A DNA stretch of 64,000 nucleotides from Rhodococcus sp. KBS0724 (lineage in GTDB: Bacteria; Actinomycetota; Actinomycetes; Mycobacteriales; Mycobacteriaceae), in NCBI RefSeq assembly GCF_005938745.2, contig NZ_VCBX02000001.1, positions 2,638,001 to 2,702,000 on the forward strand, read 5' to 3'. The notes beneath the pieces are model-generated. The model worked only from the letters and a program-made list of their open reading frames with translations. It was not told where the DNA came from and made no database searches. Position numbers and translations under genes: made by a program. This document shows, in pieces, positions 1 to 8,032 of this stretch. Within the stretch, counting starts at the first letter, position 1; every line of letters starts with the position of its first letter.

Positions 1-1345
1 CGGGTGAAGCCGGCTGTCCGGTGCCGACCATCCAACCCGGCTCGTGCTCGATCTGCCGACCGTTCTGCAGCTGGACAACGCGGTCGGCGCGGCGAGTGTC
101 TGCCTGATGATGGGTGACCAGGACAACCGCCATGTTGTGGCGACGGGGGAGAGTTGCCAACAGTTCCACCAGTTCTTCGCGTCCGGTGCGATCGACCATC
201 GCGGTAGCTTCGTCGGCGATGAGCAACGCGGGACGACGAGCGAGGGCAGCGGCGACGGCCAGACGCTGCATCTCGCCACCCGAGAGTGACGACGTTTCAC
301 GCATCGCCATTCCGCCCAGTCCGACCTCGGTCAAGAGTGCCTCGATGTCCGGAAGGTGCTCGGGTTGTAGGCCCCACACCACGTCGTCGGCGACGCGGGT
401 TCCGAGAATCTGGCTTTCGGGTCGCTGCAGGACCACCGCTGTACCGCCGTGGTGTCCGAGGCCTGCGGCGCCGGGTCGCACCAGGAGGCCGCTCGACGGT
501 GCCCGACCAGCGAGAAGGCGCGTCAGAGTCGATTTTCCGGAACCGTTGTGGCCGACGACGGTGACAAATTCGCCGCGGTCGATCGAGAAGTTGATGTCCG
601 TCAAGGCCGGTGACGGTGAACCCGGGTAGGTGAAGCCGACGTGTTCGAGTGTCAGCGGCAGCGGGTTGATCGTCCGGTCGTCTGGCGTCGTTGCCAGCGG
701 ATCCACCGTGGGCAGTGCAGCCAACCGATCGAGAACGGCGCCGAGAACAAAGTAGGAGACGACGGTACTGATGATTATGCCCAGCGTGGCGGACGCGGCA
801 ATCCAGATCCACCAGTAGTCGATGACGGCTCCGATGCTGCTTTCGATCCCTTCCGCGATCCCAACCAAAGACGGAGATCTTTTGAGAATTGCCGCGACAC
901 CGCGAACTGTGTTGTCGAGTGAATCCAACAAGAGGTTTCGCAGCGGCGAGAGAATGAGCAGTAGAACTATGGAGAAGAGGGACAGGAGCGGCCCGACAAC
1001 ACACGCCGCCAGTAGCGCGGAAAGGAATCCGCGTCCCCGCCTTTTCACATTGCCGATAATTCCGCCCAGCAGGGCGCAGAGTGCAACCGCAGAGGCAGAA
1101 CCCGAACCGGCGGCAACAAACGCGACCGCAGTGGCAGCAACGCCGGACGCGACGACAGCGCGGATCCGGAACCGTTGAGCAACGATGCCCATCGGAACAG
1201 CGGCAACAAGATGGAGTGCACTTGCCAGAGGAATAACTGTCGCGATGACGGAAAGAGCGACCGTGAATCCAGCCATCACGGCACCGGTCGCCACCTCGAG
1301 TGGACGCAAGTTGCCGGTTGGCTGAATTTCTGGGCGGTTGCTCAC
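1..1345 (-). CDS. ECF-type ABC transporter: membrane domain fused to ATPase (3' part missing)
   Basis: This gene runs off the left edge of the window, so only its N-terminal 448 or so codons are visible. The first ~215 residues form a hydrophobic DUF2232-like membrane domain. An ABC ATPase follows, with Walker A GHNGSGKST near residue 263, signature LSGGEMQR and Walker B LLIADEAT. A membrane part fused in front of ATPase domains resembles Rv2326c of Mycobacterium tuberculosis, where a second ATPase follows; that part would lie outside the window. The likely role is energy-coupling-factor uptake of a vitamin or metal; the substrate cannot be read. I chose the GTG at 1345 because GGAG lies just upstream; a TTG one codon earlier is possible. 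It is divergent from dapB across about 100 bp. Confidence 0.8.
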   Translation of the reverse strand, partial: MSNRPEIQPTGNLRPLEVATGAVMAGFTVALSVIATVIPLASALHLVAAVPMGIVAQRFRIRAVVASGVAATAVAFVAAGSGSASAVALCALLGGIIGNVKRRGRGFLSALLAACVVGPLLSLFSIVLLLILSPLRNLLLDSLDNTVRGVAAILKRSPSLVGIAEGIESSIGAVIDYWWIWIAASATLGIIISTVVSYFVLGAVLDRLAALPTVDPLATTPDDRTINPLPLTLEHVGFTYPGSPSPALTDINFSIDRGEFVTVVGHNGSGKSTLTRLLAGRAPSSGLLVRPGAAGLGHHGGTAVVLQRPESQILGTRVADDVVWGLQPEHLPDIEALLTEVGLGGMAMRETSSLSGGEMQRLAVAAALARRPALLIADEATAMVDRTGREELVELLATLPRRHNMAVVLVTHHQADTRRADRVVQLQNGRQIEHEPGWMVGTGQPASP

Positions 1346-1394
1346 CAACTCCAGTGTGCCAGTCGTGACGAAACTCCTGTTGCACTGATGGTGA

Positions 1395-2237
<843 letters not shown>

Positions 2238-2241
2238 GAAC

Positions 2242-2709
2242 ATGAACAACAAGACCACCCGCACACTCATCTTGATCACGGCGATCTGCATTGCCCTTGC
2301 CGTGTACTTCGTGCTGCTCGGTCAACGCGGAATCCAGCTCATCCAAGATGGGGGCGGCGCGGCTATCGGCCTGGGAATCGGTGTGCTCATCCTGCCGTTC
2401 CTCGGGCTGTGGCTGGTAATTGCGACACTGCGGGCGGGATTCACCCACCAGCGCCTGGCTCAGCAGATCCACGACGAAGGTTTGGCCGTCGACGCGTCGA
2501 CGCTCCCGAAACTGCCGTCGGGCCGGATCGAACGTGCTGCCGCCGACGAGTTGTTCGCGAAGATCAAGGTCGATTGGGAAGCTGATCCCGACAACTGGAA
2601 GCAGAACTTCCGTCTCGCGCGCGCCTACGATTACGCGGGTGACCGGAGCCGTGCCCGCGAAACCATGCGCCGGGCAGTGGAATTGGAACGACGCGAGCGC
2701 GGCAAGTAG
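2242..2709 (+). CDS. Small membrane protein with a TPR-like C-terminus
   Basis: This is a 155-aa protein of unknown function. Two hydrophobic segments lie in the N-terminal half (about residues 8-25 and 39-60). A charged cytosolic part follows, ending in a helical stretch (NFRLARAYDYAGDRSRARETMRRAVELE) that reads like one tetratricopeptide unit. Neither start has a clear ribosome binding site. ATG 2242 is used here; GTG 2227 in frame would add five residues and arises from the duplicated dapB end. It lies directly downstream of dapB and may be co-transcribed. Confidence 0.7.
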   Translation: MNNKTTRTLILITAICIALAVYFVLLGQRGIQLIQDGGGAAIGLGIGVLILPFLGLWLVIATLRAGFTHQRLAQQIHDEGLAVDASTLPKLPSGRIERAAADELFAKIKVDWEADPDNWKQNFRLARAYDYAGDRSRARETMRRAVELERRERGK

Positions 2710-2715
2710 ACCCGT

Positions 2716-3378
2716 CTACTCCGGAACGGTGGTGGGGGACGCCGGATCCGGAGTGGTGGGATCGAACGGCGGCGGGTTGTCGGGGTTGAAGATCGACGGC
2801 GGAATCGAGCACGTAGCTCCCACTTCGGGATACGTTGCGGGATTGAGCCGAAGTGCCGAGATGAACTGATCGATTCGGATGTCGGAGGCCTGGTCGAGTT
2901 TGAGCTGATGTCCCCACGACTGCAACGAGATCGGTGCGTCGAGCGTCGGATACGGAGACATCAGCATGTGGCTGGTTCCACTGACCCGTTCGGCGAGGAC
3001 GTCGATATCGCCGGCGGAAATAAGATCAGGGTTGTACGTGATCCAGACCGCGCCGTGTTCGAGTGAATGAACAGCATTCTCAGTCCGGATTGCTTGCGGA
3101 TACACAACTCCGGTGCACTTAGCCCACACCCCGTCGTGCCGACCGCCGAACGGTGGCGAATATGTGTATGCCACACGTTCATTGGGTCCGACGTGCAGCG
3201 CCGCCGGGTATTCGACAATCGCAACACCGTCGATGGCTTCCGACGGATCGGGGTTTTCGATGCTCGGAACAAACGAATCGGGGCGCGGCGTGCCGTCGAG
3301 GGTGTTCGCGCACCCACCTGTCACAACGACAGCTGTGCAGGCAAACGCAGCGCCGATTGCCCGAATTCGTGTATTCAC
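2716..3378 (-). CDS. DUF3105 family lipoprotein
   Basis: This 220-aa exported protein begins with a signal peptide ending in a lipobox (VVVTGGCAN; Cys at about residue 23), so it should be anchored on the outer face of the membrane. The body shows motifs I associate with DUF3105: SPPFGGRHDGVWAKCTGVVY and SLEHGAVWITYNP, which carry conserved His residues and one Cys. The C-terminal ~25 residues are rich in Pro, Thr and Asp and look disordered. Function is not known. It starts with GTG and is convergent with the preceding gene, with a gap of only six bases. Confidence 0.75.
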   Translation of the reverse strand: MNTRIRAIGAAFACTAVVVTGGCANTLDGTPRPDSFVPSIENPDPSEAIDGVAIVEYPAALHVGPNERVAYTYSPPFGGRHDGVWAKCTGVVYPQAIRTENAVHSLEHGAVWITYNPDLISAGDIDVLAERVSGTSHMLMSPYPTLDAPISLQSWGHQLKLDQASDIRIDQFISALRLNPATYPEVGATCSIPPSIFNPDNPPPFDPTTPDPASPTTVPE

Positions 3379-3429
3379 TCAGCGATGATAGCGGGTGTCG
3401 ATCGTCGAGAATTACGCAGCGACAACCGC

Positions 3430-4545
3430 TCACGCCCAACTGTAGAAGAACCCACGGTCCCGGTTGATCCCCAAAAGAGTGGTTGACAGGCAGATCCCTT
3501 CCTTGACGAACGCACCCAAGCGGCCGGAGACGACCAGCCTCGCTGAGACATCGGAGCGGGTAATGCGCTGAAACACCGCCTGCGAGCGTCCAAGACTGAT
3601 GCACTGCCCGACGAACTTGGGAATTACCGGAGTCGGCATTGAACCCTGGAGTCTGAGTTCGACGGTTTCCGCGGCGTGAACTCCCAGAGGAATCGCAGCC
3701 TGGCAGCTCATTCGTAGAGAAAGATCACTGATCACCATTGCATCGCCCGCGCCCACGATGTTGGGGTGCGTCGTGCATTCCAGGTGTCGGTTGACCTGCA
3801 ACCGGCCACGGCCGTCGACGGGTAGCCCACTGTGGCGTGCGAGTTCCGGGACGCCGAATTCCGTGGCGAGTACAGCACAATCGGTCGCGATGGTGCGACC
3901 GTCGTCAAGCGTGCACGACTTCTCGTCGATACGTACTACGCGCGATCCGGTGACAATGCGGATGTCGAAAGCCATCAGTGCCCCGGCGATACGTGATCTG
4001 GCCTTCTTTGAAAGCTCCGGGGCGATCTCGCTTCCCGTGACCAATGTGGTTCGACCCGTGCGATTCTCGGCCAATTCTGCCGCAGTCTCGATTCCGGTAA
4101 GTCCACCACCGACGACGGTGATCGCGGCATCGGTGGGTAGTGTCGTCAGCCTCGATTTCAGACGAACGGCGTCCTCGTATTCGGAGACTGCGAAACCGTG
4201 GGTGGCAGCACCGGCAATTGTGCTGCCTGTGTGGTGGCTTCCCGGGGCGTAGACAAGATAGTCGTAGGGGAGTGTGTCTCCGTCTTCGAGAATGAGATGG
4301 TTTGTGGCAGTGTCGATTCTGGTCGCTGTTGCGATGACGAGGGTTGCCTGCGGTGGCAGCGCCGCTTCCAGCGGAACCGTCACGTCGTAATTGCCGGCGA
4401 TCATCTGATGCAGGCGAATTCGTTGTACCAAATGCTTCCTCGGATTTACGACGGTCACCGTGATGTCAGTCGGTTTGTGCAGCAGTCGTTTTGCTGCCAT
4501 GACCCCTGCATAACCAGCGCCGACGATAACAACGTGCGCACCCAT
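3430..4545 (-). CDS. NDH-2-like FAD-dependent pyridine nucleotide oxidoreductase
   Basis: The 371-aa product starts with a classic FAD-binding fingerprint, HVVIVGAGYAGVMAAKRL. A second dinucleotide-binding motif, ITVVGGGLTGIETAAELAEN, lies near residue 150, and a C-terminal FAD-contact segment reads IVGAGDAM. This layout fits the type II NADH dehydrogenase / ferredoxin reductase-like group, which passes electrons from NAD(P)H to quinone or another acceptor at the membrane. I chose ATG 4545 rather than GTG 4563 because GGGGA lies just before it and the Rossmann strand follows at once. It is a single-gene unit with no functional link to its neighbours that I can see. Confidence 0.8.
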   Translation of the reverse strand: MGAHVVIVGAGYAGVMAAKRLLHKPTDITVTVVNPRKHLVQRIRLHQMIAGNYDVTVPLEAALPPQATLVIATATRIDTATNHLILEDGDTLPYDYLVYAPGSHHTGSTIAGAATHGFAVSEYEDAVRLKSRLTTLPTDAAITVVGGGLTGIETAAELAENRTGRTTLVTGSEIAPELSKKARSRIAGALMAFDIRIVTGSRVVRIDEKSCTLDDGRTIATDCAVLATEFGVPELARHSGLPVDGRGRLQVNRHLECTTHPNIVGAGDAMVISDLSLRMSCQAAIPLGVHAAETVELRLQGSMPTPVIPKFVGQCISLGRSQAVFQRITRSDVSARLVVSGRLGAFVKEGICLSTTLLGINRDRGFFYSWA

Positions 4546-4685
4546 GGTTCCCCGTTTCGCCACTTGCCATGCGAGCCAAGATCTTGTTCGGCGACACTAC
4601 AAAGGAAGCATTAGGTAGCGCTATGGTGAGCGACACATTTCTCCAGATCTGTGTGCCACATCTCCATAATTGATTGTGCCTGAGG

Positions 4686-5642
4686 CTACGAACCCGTCGA
4701 ACCTAGCGATCCGGCTGAGCCGCCTGCCTCGGCAAGGGCGGTCGCCCCGCGAAGGATGAGCAGCGGCGGTAACGGACCCTGATAGGCCTCGGATCCGCTG
4801 ATCAGATCGCCGTCGTTGTTGAACGTGATTGCCTCGCCCTGTGGCTCGTTCGGGAGGGGAACTCGAACAGCTTTGGTGGACAGGGCTTTCACTACGTCGC
4901 CGTCCGGTGCTGAATACAGGTAGACGTCGGTGTAGGTGCGCAGAGCGACGACGGTGCCGTCGTCGCTGACCGCGCCGCCAGTGACGGCCATTGTTCCCGC
5001 TCCGTTAACCGGGCCGCCCGGAGTGGTGGTCGGGGAGAATTGCAGGTGCCCGACCTTGTTCAGTTGTGTCGGAACTGTGGTGCTCAGGTCATGCACACTC
5101 TGGTTACCGACAGGGGTGTAGACATCGCTCGATCCGAGATAGTCCTTCGTCACGATGACAGGGAGTCCGTCGTTCGAGATGAGTAATGTTTCGGCGTCAT
5201 GGGCGCCGTCCGGATATGTCAGCACACGTGGCGTGGCCGCTTCGGCACCGGTCGGATCGAACCCGATCAATGCGACGGATGGACGGACCTTGTTGTTGTC
5301 CCCGATGTCGGCAAGCCACAGGATCCCGTCAGGAGTGGAATCGAGATCTTCGACGTCGTATGTCGGAGTCCCCACCGGTATCCAGCGAGTGACCTGGCAG
5401 GTCGGATCGAGTTCGGCAACGCGGTCGTCGGCGCCGCTGTCGCCGAGTGCGTACATTCCGGCGCCCGTGTCTGCCAACCCGGACAGCTCTGTGAGACCGG
5501 TGTCAGTCGGGGTGCACAACACCTCGAAGGTTGGAGATACTTGCTGGGCAGTCGCGGTTCCGAACTGAATGCCGGTGACGAGAGCGGTCACTGCGCCGGC
5601 GATGATCGCGGCGCGGCAGGTCGACGCGTGTTGTCGATTCAC
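4686..5642 (-). CDS. Secreted protein of unknown function, propeller-like repeats
   Basis: This is a 318-aa exported protein. The start is GTG 5642, set by a strong GGAGGATC ribosome binding site. A signal peptide with hydrophobic core (AAIIAGAVTALVTGIQFGTA) ends at a probable ATAQQ cleavage site. The mature part has several strand-rich repeats of the type LSGLADTGAGMYALGDSG and EDLDSTPDGILWLADIGDN, suggesting a beta-propeller. The C-terminal tail is Gly/Ser-rich. No catalytic motif is evident. A role in binding carbohydrate or metal outside the cell is only a guess. Confidence 0.65.
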   Translation of the reverse strand: MNRQHASTCRAAIIAGAVTALVTGIQFGTATAQQVSPTFEVLCTPTDTGLTELSGLADTGAGMYALGDSGADDRVAELDPTCQVTRWIPVGTPTYDVEDLDSTPDGILWLADIGDNNKVRPSVALIGFDPTGAEAATPRVLTYPDGAHDAETLLISNDGLPVIVTKDYLGSSDVYTPVGNQSVHDLSTTVPTQLNKVGHLQFSPTTTPGGPVNGAGTMAVTGGAVSDDGTVVALRTYTDVYLYSAPDGDVVKALSTKAVRVPLPNEPQGEAITFNNDGDLISGSEAYQGPLPPLLILRGATALAEAGGSAGSLGSTGS

Positions 5643-5685
5643 AGGTGATCCTCCAGGCGAGAGGCCAAGGGACAAATTCGGACGT

Positions 5686-5703
5686 AGTACCCAAAAGGGT
5701 ACT
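5686..5703. promoter_or_regulatory. Perfect 7-bp inverted repeat upstream of the secreted-protein gene
   Basis: AGTACCC-AAAA-GGGTACT lies 43 bp upstream of the GTG of the secreted protein and about 50 bp beyond the isochorismate synthase stop. It could be an operator or a weak terminator. There is no T-run in either direction, so I favour a protein-binding site. Confidence 0.35.
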
Positions 5704-5755
5704 GAACGACCGACCTGTTGGTATCAAAATGAGTCTATCGACTGGAAGCGGGTCA

Positions 5756-6916
5756 CTAGTCGGCTATTTCTTCGGTCAGGTCGAATGCACTGAGAATGGT
5801 CCGGAACTTGGTACTCGTTTCACGCAATTCCGTCTCGGGATCCGACGACGCAACTATTCCGCCACCTGCATAGGCCTTCGCCGACAGGCCGTCGGCCGCG
5901 ATCTCAGCGCATCGGATGGCAACCATCCATTCTCCGTCTCCGGTCCGGTCGCACCACCCGATGGCGCCTGCGTAGAAACCGCGATCGTTCTCGGTCTCGG
6001 TGATGTGATCGCGAGCGGCATCGGTCGGCGTGCCGCAGATTGCCGGCGTGGGGTGGAGCGCGAGCGCGAGCTCGAGTGCCGTTATTTTCGGGTCGGCCAG
6101 TACGCCTTCGATTTTGGTTCCGAGGTGCCAGAGTTGAGGCGTGCGAAGTAGTTCGGGGGTGCTTGGCGCTGAGAATGATCGGCACAGCGGTGCGAGAACC
6201 GCGCTGATCGAATCGACGACAAATTTGTGCTCGGACAAATCCTTGGTGGATGCCAGGAGTTCCTGGGCGTGTTCTTCGTCGCGCTTCGAATCAGGTTGTC
6301 GTGCAATCGAACCCGCGAGCGGGTGACAGGTGACGATGTCTCCGCGACGTTCGATCAGGACTTCCGGCGTCGAACCGACCAAGGCTCGTCCGCGGTATTT
6401 CCCACCGGCGGGAGATAGGTCGACGCAGAACCCGTTGTGCGAGTGATCGAGCTCGATCAATTTCCTCGTCAGTGCAGTGGGCGAGATCGGCGATTCGGTT
6501 TCGATCGCGAGCGTGCGTGCAAGAACAACTTTGTCCAATTCGCCCGCCCGCAGTCGCGTGATCGCACCGCGGACTCGTCGGGTGTGCTCGAGGTGGCTCG
6601 GTTCGAATCCGGCAACTTCGGCAGGAGGAAGATCAACCGCGCCGGAGTGATGTAGATCACCCCGAATTCGGGTGAAACTGAGCGGCGCGGTCAGTGCGCA
6701 CGGGGTTGACGGAGCGAACGGAATGGCGCCGACGACTGAGTCGATCCGCCCGGTCTTGAGTGCCTCCACGGCGTCGAATGCCGAGTCGAATTCTTCCACA
6801 ACGCCGGAGGTTTGAACCGAGGTCTGCCTGCGGGAGAGCAGGAAAACTGAATCCGCCCCGTTGTCGGTTCGGTTGGTGTGCAACGGGTATTCGGCGACTT
6901 CGGCCAGTGCAAACAT
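5756..6916 (-). CDS. Isochorismate synthase (siderophore type)
   Basis: The 386-aa enzyme converts chorismate to isochorismate, the first step towards 2,3-dihydroxybenzoate (DHB). It has the chorismate-binding fold of the EntC/DhbC/MenF group, with the conserved run ELDKVVLART, the stretch RALVGSTPEVL, HPLAGSIAR, and the C-terminal block HPTPAICGTP...GFYAGAIGW...YAGGGIVASSDPE. ATG 6916 has a GGAAGG site seven bases upstream. The gene is divergent from the aryl carrier protein gene, and the ~150-bp gap holds two IdeR-like boxes, so it should be induced by iron starvation. Context supports a DHB/siderophore role over menaquinone synthesis. The next DHB-pathway genes are not in this window. Confidence 0.9.
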   Translation of the reverse strand: MFALAEVAEYPLHTNRTDNGADSVFLLSRRQTSVQTSGVVEEFDSAFDAVEALKTGRIDSVVGAIPFAPSTPCALTAPLSFTRIRGDLHHSGAVDLPPAEVAGFEPSHLEHTRRVRGAITRLRAGELDKVVLARTLAIETESPISPTALTRKLIELDHSHNGFCVDLSPAGGKYRGRALVGSTPEVLIERRGDIVTCHPLAGSIARQPDSKRDEEHAQELLASTKDLSEHKFVVDSISAVLAPLCRSFSAPSTPELLRTPQLWHLGTKIEGVLADPKITALELALALHPTPAICGTPTDAARDHITETENDRGFYAGAIGWCDRTGDGEWMVAIRCAEIAADGLSAKAYAGGGIVASSDPETELRETSTKFRTILSAFDLTEEIAD

Positions 6917-6948
6917 GGACGCCCTTCCAGATTGTCCGGAACTATTGC

Positions 6949-6967
6949 TATGTTGAGGCTAGCCTTA
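6949..6967. promoter_or_regulatory. IdeR/DmdR-like iron box 1
   Basis: TATGTTGAGGCTAGCCTTA matches about 14 of 19 positions of the actinobacterial iron box (TTAGGTTAGGCTAACCTAA, allowing A/T at weak positions). The centre AGGCTAGCCT is a perfect palindrome. It lies about 33 bp upstream of the isochorismate synthase start and suits repression of that gene by Fe-IdeR. Confidence 0.65.
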
Positions 6968-7017
6968 GTTGGGCGAGAATTGTGTGTCCAGTTCCCAGTT
7001 GGGTACTAACGTACCAA

Positions 7018-7036
7018 TATGGTTAGGCTGACCTAA
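7018..7036. promoter_or_regulatory. IdeR/DmdR-like iron box 2
   Basis: TATGGTTAGGCTGACCTAA matches about 17 of 19 positions of the iron-box consensus and is the best match in the window. It lies about 30 bp upstream of the aryl carrier protein start, where it could block the rightward promoter when iron is plentiful. Confidence 0.82.
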
Positions 7037-7067
7037 AGTTCAATTTTCGTACCAGGCGAGGAGACCG

Positions 7068-7298
7068 ATGAGCAGCAGTGTGGACCGAGCCAGGATCGTG
7101 CGTGACGTCGCCGAAGTTCTGTCGATGAGGGTAGAACAACTCGGCGACGACACGGATCTGACCGATGAAGGCCTGGACTCGGTGCGGCTCATGATGCTGG
7201 TCGAACAATGGCGCGCGGACGGCGCGGATGCGGATTTTGCCGAGTTGGCGGAAGAGCAGACCATTAACGCCTGGGTTGAGGTTCTCTGCCCGCAGTAA
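7068..7298 (+). CDS. Stand-alone aryl carrier protein for 2,3-dihydroxybenzoate
   Basis: This 76-aa acyl carrier protein has the phosphopantetheine attachment motif GLDSVRLM with Ser38. The motif resembles the C-terminal aryl carrier domain of EntB and VibB more than peptidyl carrier domains (GGDS/GGHS). It should hold activated DHB and present it to the first condensation domain of the large NRPS downstream. In most catecholate pathways this domain is fused to isochorismatase; here it stands alone. ATG 7068 follows AGGAGA by about five bases. It sits directly behind iron box 2 and begins the rightward transcription unit. Confidence 0.85.
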   Translation: MSSSVDRARIVRDVAEVLSMRVEQLGDDTDLTDEGLDSVRLMMLVEQWRADGADADFAELAEEQTINAWVEVLCPQ

Positions 7299-7320
7299 GA
7301 GTCGTCGTATTCTCGTGGGC

Positions 7321-7773
7321 GTGAAGACTTTGTTGGTAGTTCACCATTCGCCCTCGCCTGCGACGCATGAACTGCTTGATGCCGTGCTGGCCGGCGCCCG
7401 TGATCCGGAGATCGAGGGCGTCGAGGTTATCGCGGTCCCGGCATTGGCGGCGACGGTGCCCGATGTACTCGGTGCTGACGGCTATATTTTCGGAACTACC
7501 GCGAACTTCGGCTATATGTCCGGAGCACTGAAGTATTTTTTCGATACCACGTATTACCAGTGCTTGGGCGCTGTTTCGGAGCGTCCGTACGGATTGTGGG
7601 TTCACGGAAACAATGACACTGCCGGCGCTGTGTCGTCGGTGCGGGCACTTGCAACCGGTCTGGGGCTGGTTCCGGTGGCCGCCCCACTCGAAGTGATTGT
7701 GCCCGTGGACAAATCCGTCCGTGAGCAGTGCTACGAGCTGGGTGGAACCGTCGCTGCCACGGTGATGGGCTGA
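7321..7773 (+). CDS. Flavodoxin-like / NADPH-dependent FMN reductase family protein
   Basis: The 150-aa product has a flavodoxin-like fold. The start LLVVHHSPSPATHELLDAV is a typical phosphate-binding loop and the central motif TTANFGYMSGALKYFFDTTYY matches the FMN-stacking region of this family. Either GTG 7321 or GTG 7315 may start it; no strong ribosome binding site is visible. It is 22 bp downstream of the aryl carrier gene and in the same iron-controlled unit. A role in reducing ferric siderophore, or in supplying reduced flavin for ornithine hydroxylation, is plausible but not shown by the sequence. Confidence 0.7.
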   Translation: MKTLLVVHHSPSPATHELLDAVLAGARDPEIEGVEVIAVPALAATVPDVLGADGYIFGTTANFGYMSGALKYFFDTTYYQCLGAVSERPYGLWVHGNNDTAGAVSSVRALATGLGLVPVAAPLEVIVPVDKSVREQCYELGGTVAATVMG

Positions 7774-7846
7774 CGCGTTCTATTTTCAGCTTTTTTGTTA
7801 TCGAGGCCAATCCCACATTTTGATACAACAACGGCTCGGCTCGAAA

Positions 7847-7865
7847 TGAAGTAGTTGCTACTTCA
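7847..7865. promoter_or_regulatory. Perfect 8-bp inverted repeat upstream of the NRPS
   Basis: TGAAGTAG-TTG-CTACTTCA lies about 100 bp upstream of the first iron box of the NRPS promoter. Its short spacer and position suggest a binding site for a second regulator. No U-run follows, so a terminator is unlikely. Confidence 0.4.
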
Positions 7866-7964
7866 ATAAGATTCGGCATTTCACCTGCGGTAATGGATGG
7901 AATACGTCCGCTAGGCGCAAGTTGTGAAAATTGTCGTGAATGAATCTTCCACTTTGCCGCATAT

Positions 7965-7983
7965 TTAGTTTAGGCTGCCCAAA
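7965..7983. promoter_or_regulatory. IdeR/DmdR-like iron box 3
   Basis: TTAGTTTAGGCTGCCCAAA matches about 15 of 19 consensus positions. It ends 49 bp upstream of the NRPS start and is the first of two adjacent boxes. Confidence 0.7.
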
Positions 7984-7984
7984 A

Positions 7985-8003
7985 TGAGGTTAGGCCACCC
8001 TTG
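7985..8003. promoter_or_regulatory. IdeR/DmdR-like iron box 4
   Basis: TGAGGTTAGGCCACCCTTG matches about 14 of 19 consensus positions, with an intact left half AGGTTAGG. It begins two bases after box 3. Tandem boxes suggest two IdeR dimers side by side and tight iron repression of the NRPS operon. Confidence 0.65.
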
Positions 8004-8032
8004 CGTGGCATGTCCACGGCGAAGGGATCAGT

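Noticed and set aside
5686..5703. Terminator for isochorismate synthase
   Set aside because: The stem is only seven base pairs and no T-run follows in the minus direction. Kept only as a possible operator.
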